NCBI GenBank assembly: GCA_905200435.1
Contig: CAJKKJ010000029.1
Span: 1 to 8,025, forward strand
Origin: an uncultured Bacillota bacterium
Lineage (GTDB): Bacteria; Bacillota_I; Bacilli_A; RF39; UBA660
DNA: 8,025 nt
Direction: 5' to 3'
Shown: positions 5,425-8,025 of the stretch, piece after piece
How positions within the stretch are numbered: the stretch's first letter is position 1
Layout: the number at the start of each line of letters is the position of its first letter
Made by a program: the position numbers and the translations under genes
The notes under the pieces: generated by a model
Seen by the model: the letters and a program-made list of their open reading frames with translations, nothing else
Told to the model about the DNA's origin: nothing
Databases searched by the model: none

Positions 5425-6318
5425 CTACTCATTTATATATAAAAATCCTTCACCTTGAAGTTTTGAACTTATACCTAAGTCTTTAGTATGCTTGATAAGT
5501 CTTGCATATAATTCTTCTTCTGAAGGAGTTCTACCATATTTATTTATAAATTTTTCTCTTAATAATAATGCTGTTCCTGCGACTACAGGACAAGCCATTG
5601 AAGTTCCACTTGATAAACACCATTTATCATTAAAATATACTGAAACAATATCAGTCCCACAAACCACCAAATCTACCCATTTATTTGAATTACTATATTT
5701 TGCAATAGATAAATCTTGATTTACTGCACCAATATTTACAGATTCTTGATAACTAGCAGGATATCCATATTCATCTGTATCTGCATTTCCATCACCATCA
5801 TTCCCCGCTGAAGTACAAACTAAAATACCACGCTTAGTTGCTTCTTTTACTAAATCGTGTAATTCTTCATTGCTCTCAGTACTTCCTAAACTCATAGATA
5901 TAACGTGAACATTTTGTTCTAAGGCATATTTAAAAGCATTTATAATACCTTCCATACTACCTTTACCTTTAGAGTTTAACGCTTTAGCAACTACTACTTC
6001 ACACTCTGGTGCTACTTGTATTACCTCGCCTATACAGAAACTACCATGATTATTTTTATCGGTGTAATCTTCTGTAGTTCCTTCATTTGTAAAATTTTTA
6101 CCTGCTACAATATTATTAACTATAAATGAATGGAGATGTGAACCCGTATCAATAACACAAATTCTTTGTCCTCTTCCTTTATATCCTTGTTCATGTAAAA
6201 TTTGTATATTAGAAAGTTGTATTCCTTTACACATATAATCACTATAAGGATTTGTTGATAAAATATTATAATCCATTATATCACCTACCCTAAATTTAAT
6301 TATTTCGTTAAAATACAT
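5425..6318 (-). CDS. S8 subtilisin-family serine protease, intracellular subtilisin (IspA)-like
   Basis: A 297-residue subtilase with a full catalytic set: Asp57 in ICVIDTGS, His91 in NNHGSFCIG, oxyanion Asn173 in TSAGNDGDG and Ser240 in SSGTSMACPVVAG. There is no signal peptide and at most about 40 residues before the domain, so it is cytoplasmic. Similarity to Bacillus IspA extends throughout (ISMSLGS, AGNDGDG-TDE-YP, KYSNSNKWVDLVVCGTDI) and to the C-terminal end (EEELYARLIKHTKDLG and GEGFLYINE). The loop after His91 is nine residues shorter than in IspA or BPN', removing the segment equivalent to the calcium-A loop. The LIPY-type inhibitory N-terminus of IspA is not evident. Located between portal and scaffold genes, it may process head proteins or host targets. 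Two starts have good ribosome-binding sites (6318, and 6276 as Met15); either leaves the domain complete. Confidence 0.93.
   Translation of the reverse strand: MYFNEIIKFRVGDIMDYNILSTNPYSDYMCKGIQLSNIQILHEQGYKGRGQRICVIDTGSHLHSFIVNNIVAGKNFTNEGTTEDYTDKNNHGSFCIGEVIQVAPECEVVVAKALNSKGKGSMEGIINAFKYALEQNVHVISMSLGSTESNEELHDLVKEATKRGILVCTSAGNDGDGNADTDEYGYPASYQESVNIGAVNQDLSIAKYSNSNKWVDLVVCGTDIVSVYFNDKWCLSSGTSMACPVVAGTALLLREKFINKYGRTPSEEELYARLIKHTKDLGISSKLQGEGFLYINE
6277..6290 (-). promoter_or_regulatory. Second ribosome-binding site for the subtilase (internal ATG at 6276)
   Basis: GGGTAGGTGATATA on the minus strand precedes the in-frame ATG of Met15 (MDYNILSTNP). It closely matches the site used by the small gene after the protease (GTAGGTGATAT then ATG). 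The upstream start at 6318 has its own AGGAGG at 6331-6326, so two N-termini differing by 14 residues are possible. Confidence 0.45.
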
Positions 6319-6353
6319 ATATATTCCTCCTAATATTTTATTAATTATTTTTT
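6319..6353 (-). repeat. Leader repeat copy before the subtilase gene
   Basis: The minus strand reads AATAATTAATAAAATATTAGG then AGGAATATAT before the ATG at 6318. It begins in the stop codon of the 58-aa gene and resembles the leaders before the decoration and capsid genes, with a two-base AT insertion. Confidence 0.55.
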
Positions 6354-6521
6354 ATTCCACTTATTTAATGCTAAATCTAAATCTTTATCTCTCATAAATA
6401 CCCAAAATGTTTTATGATTATTGGGATTTAATCCACAAACATAATATTTAAGTCCTTCATTTATTAAAAACTTCTTTTGTTTAGCATCATAACATATATA
6501 TAATGGATTTTTATATTTCAT
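6345..6521 (-). CDS. Small phage protein (58 aa), paralogue of the 61-aa protein after the subtilase
   Basis: A 58-residue protein beginning MKYKNPLYICYDAKQKKF, with INEGLKYYVCGLNPNNHKTF and WVFMRDKDLDLALNKWNKK. It starts at the ATG at 6521 behind a near-perfect AAGGAGGAAGATAT site, about 20 bases after the portal stop, and ends at the TAA at 6347-6345. The layout is strand, Lys-rich helix ending in LINEGL, a Gly, a KTFWVF strand and a short C-terminal helix. The 61-aa protein on the other side of the subtilase shares this order. I cannot name the family. It is basic and cytoplasmic, without membrane segments. Position between portal and protease suggests a head-related or accessory role, unproven. 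Confidence 0.78.
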   Translation of the reverse strand: MKYKNPLYICYDAKQKKFLINEGLKYYVCGLNPNNHKTFWVFMRDKDLDLALNKWNKK

Positions 6522-6540
6522 ATATCTTCCTCCTTATTTT

Positions 6541-8007
6541 TTAATAATCTCCGGCATTATCTGCCTCTGGTGCTTTATTCGGATTTCCGGATTGTTCCCC
6601 TACTTGTGGTCTCCCACCTTCACCTTGAATATCAGTTCCACTCATAGTGTGCGCATTTAATAATGGACTCATAAGAGTTCCAAAATCTAATATGCTTTCT
6701 ATTTGAAGTATATTTAATGCTTCTAATGGAGAATGTCCACATATTGCTAAATACTCAAATTTAGAAGTCCAAGTAGCTAGTCTATTACAACTAGATTGGA
6801 TTCTTTCTTCTTTGTTATATTTAGTAGTATCACAGAAACATAATTGAAAATTCTTTAATGCTGAATTTTTACTAAAAGCATAATTCAACCATATTTTAAT
6901 TCTATCTAATAGATTTAATGGCACTAAACTATCAACTATACCACTGTATATAGTCATTTGTGTGCCTGACTTGTTGTCCCCATTAAATAAATTACTATCT
7001 ATACCAGCTGTATCATATACATTTTTAGTTAAATTGTTTATTTCCTCATAATCAGAAACTTTATTGGTTTGTAATGAAACGGAATCTATTGGATAAGGTG
7101 AACTTACAACACCTATACTATCTCTGACATTTTTAACTAATGCTCTATGATAAAACGTTGCCGTTTCTGGCTCTATACTTAAATCACCATCATCATCTGT
7201 AGGTAATAGTTGATGAATTAATTTAAAATTATTAGCCTCAATATTTTCCATGCTAGCATCTGCTAAATCTTTTATCCTACTTAAATCTAAAAGCAATCCA
7301 GAATAATATGGAATACCTTTACTTTCTATTACTTCTGGAAGAAAAGCTATTGCGTTTTCAAGTGGTAACATATAATAGTTGTCTATGAAATTTTCATCAT
7401 TTTTCAATTTACCTGCTTTATAATCAGCGTATAAATTTTGAATATCTATTGGGTAATATCCTAATTGTTTAGTATTAATACCACTAAGTTTTATACTATA
7501 ACCTAACATAAAAGATTCGGTATAAGTAACTTTGCATAAATCTTCTGGTAAAGAAACAAATGTAATATTATCACTTGTTTCTTGTTTATATAAATATATT
7601 TCTCCTTTTCTAAATTCGCTTTCTAAAATCCAAGGACAAAGAGTTTTTAAATTATATTTTTCTAACTCTAAACAGGCTTTTCTGTAAGATTTAAAAAAGT
7701 TATCTTGTCCTTTAGTTATAAATTTACTCGCATCTAATGGGACTAAATAATGGTCGTAAGTTAATAAATTCGATTTATAATTTATTATTTCTTTTAAATT
7801 ACCATTAATAACCCTCATTAATTCAGATTGTTGTTGTAGTGTAGTAACATTAGAATAAGGATTTTCTAAGGCACTAGCTATTGTATCCGTATCAACTTTA
7901 CTTCTCTTTCTACTACTAGCTACCTTATCTATACTATTTATATCAATCATAGAAGATTTCTGTGCAAATTCTAAATTATTCTTTCTATTATCTTTCCCTT
8001 CGTTCAA
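6541..8007 (-). CDS. Portal protein
   Basis: A 488-residue protein with the features of a tailed-phage portal. It has an N-terminal segment with YDHYLVPLD and a long helical body. There is a central SIGVVSSPYPIDSVSLQ segment followed by a long helix (SDYEEINNLTKNVYDTAGID), GDNKSGTQMTIYSGIVDSLV, and an LNYAFS-containing helix. The C-terminal tail is Gly/Pro/Asn-rich and disordered (GEGGRPQVGEQSG). Twelve copies would form the ring at the unique capsid vertex through which DNA is packaged and the tail attaches. It is the most upstream gene here and should follow the terminase genes outside the window. The start at 8007 is fixed by AAAAGGTGGTGAAA immediately upstream. Length fits the usual 400-550 aa. 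The assignment rests on overall pattern and gene order, as portals have no catalytic motif. Confidence 0.8.
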   Translation of the reverse strand: MNEGKDNRKNNLEFAQKSSMIDINSIDKVASSRKRSKVDTDTIASALENPYSNVTTLQQQSELMRVINGNLKEIINYKSNLLTYDHYLVPLDASKFITKGQDNFFKSYRKACLELEKYNLKTLCPWILESEFRKGEIYLYKQETSDNITFVSLPEDLCKVTYTESFMLGYSIKLSGINTKQLGYYPIDIQNLYADYKAGKLKNDENFIDNYYMLPLENAIAFLPEVIESKGIPYYSGLLLDLSRIKDLADASMENIEANNFKLIHQLLPTDDDGDLSIEPETATFYHRALVKNVRDSIGVVSSPYPIDSVSLQTNKVSDYEEINNLTKNVYDTAGIDSNLFNGDNKSGTQMTIYSGIVDSLVPLNLLDRIKIWLNYAFSKNSALKNFQLCFCDTTKYNKEERIQSSCNRLATWTSKFEYLAICGHSPLEALNILQIESILDFGTLMSPLLNAHTMSGTDIQGEGGRPQVGEQSGNPNKAPEADNAGDY

Positions 8008-8011
8008 ACAT

Positions 8012-8025
8012 TTTCACCACCTTTT
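8012..8025 (-). promoter_or_regulatory. Ribosome-binding site of the portal gene
   Basis: AAAAGGTGGTGAAA on the minus strand stands directly before the portal ATG at 8007 and shows that the portal start is inside the window and complete. Confidence 0.75.

Noticed and set aside
5492..5719. Plus-strand 75-aa open frame
   Set aside because: It is antisense to the conserved catalytic-serine region of the subtilase; the coding strand is certain there.
1..8025. tRNA genes, CRISPR array, attachment site, insertion sequence
   Set aside because: I saw no cloverleaf, regular spacer-repeat series, transposase or terminal inverted repeats; repeated AT-rich blocks are leaders or low complexity.

Overview
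The window is an AT-rich stretch in which every gene lies on the minus strand. Genes are tightly spaced and have strong Gram-positive ribosome-binding sites (AGGAGG or AGGTGG types). The content is the head-morphogenesis block of a tailed phage or prophage. Base composition, codon use and protein style suggest a Clostridium-like Firmicutes host. No host housekeeping gene, tRNA, CRISPR array or integrase is visible, so I cannot tell a free phage from a prophage.

In the direction of transcription (high to low coordinates) the order is: portal protein (8007-6541); a 58-aa small protein (6521-6345); an intracellular-subtilisin-like S8 serine protease (6318-5425); a 61-aa small protein that looks paralogous to the first (5414-5229); a prohead protease-like domain fused to an acidic, coiled-coil scaffold (5204-3933); a decoration-type structural protein (3907-3398); and the major capsid protein. 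After the capsid gene come a hairpin terminator (773-740), a lysine-rich 206-aa protein of unknown function (720-100), and the first 29 codons of another gene (89-1).

The major capsid gene is split. Exon 1 (3356 to about 2512) runs into an in-frame stop just past the conserved PANV segment. The missing C-terminus (about 61 residues, EFIRIKSGES to IIKIQN) is encoded about 1.5 kb downstream (about 984-798). The DNA between carries hallmarks of a group IA self-splicing intron: a complementary P7 pair, hairpins placed as P7.1, P7.2, P8 and P9, and a P3 candidate. It also carries an intact 363-aa endonuclease gene with four Cys/His zinc-binding repeats followed by a PD-(D/E)XK (Vsr/EDxHD-like) nuclease domain. 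Splicing would restore a capsid protein of about 343 aa.

Other points of interest are a complete S8 subtilase of the intracellular (IspA) type inside a head operon, a natural deletion in that protease matching the subtilisin high-affinity calcium loop, an internal ribosome-binding site that should yield a free scaffold from the protease-scaffold gene, two small paralogues flanking the subtilase, and a nearly identical leader repeated before three genes.
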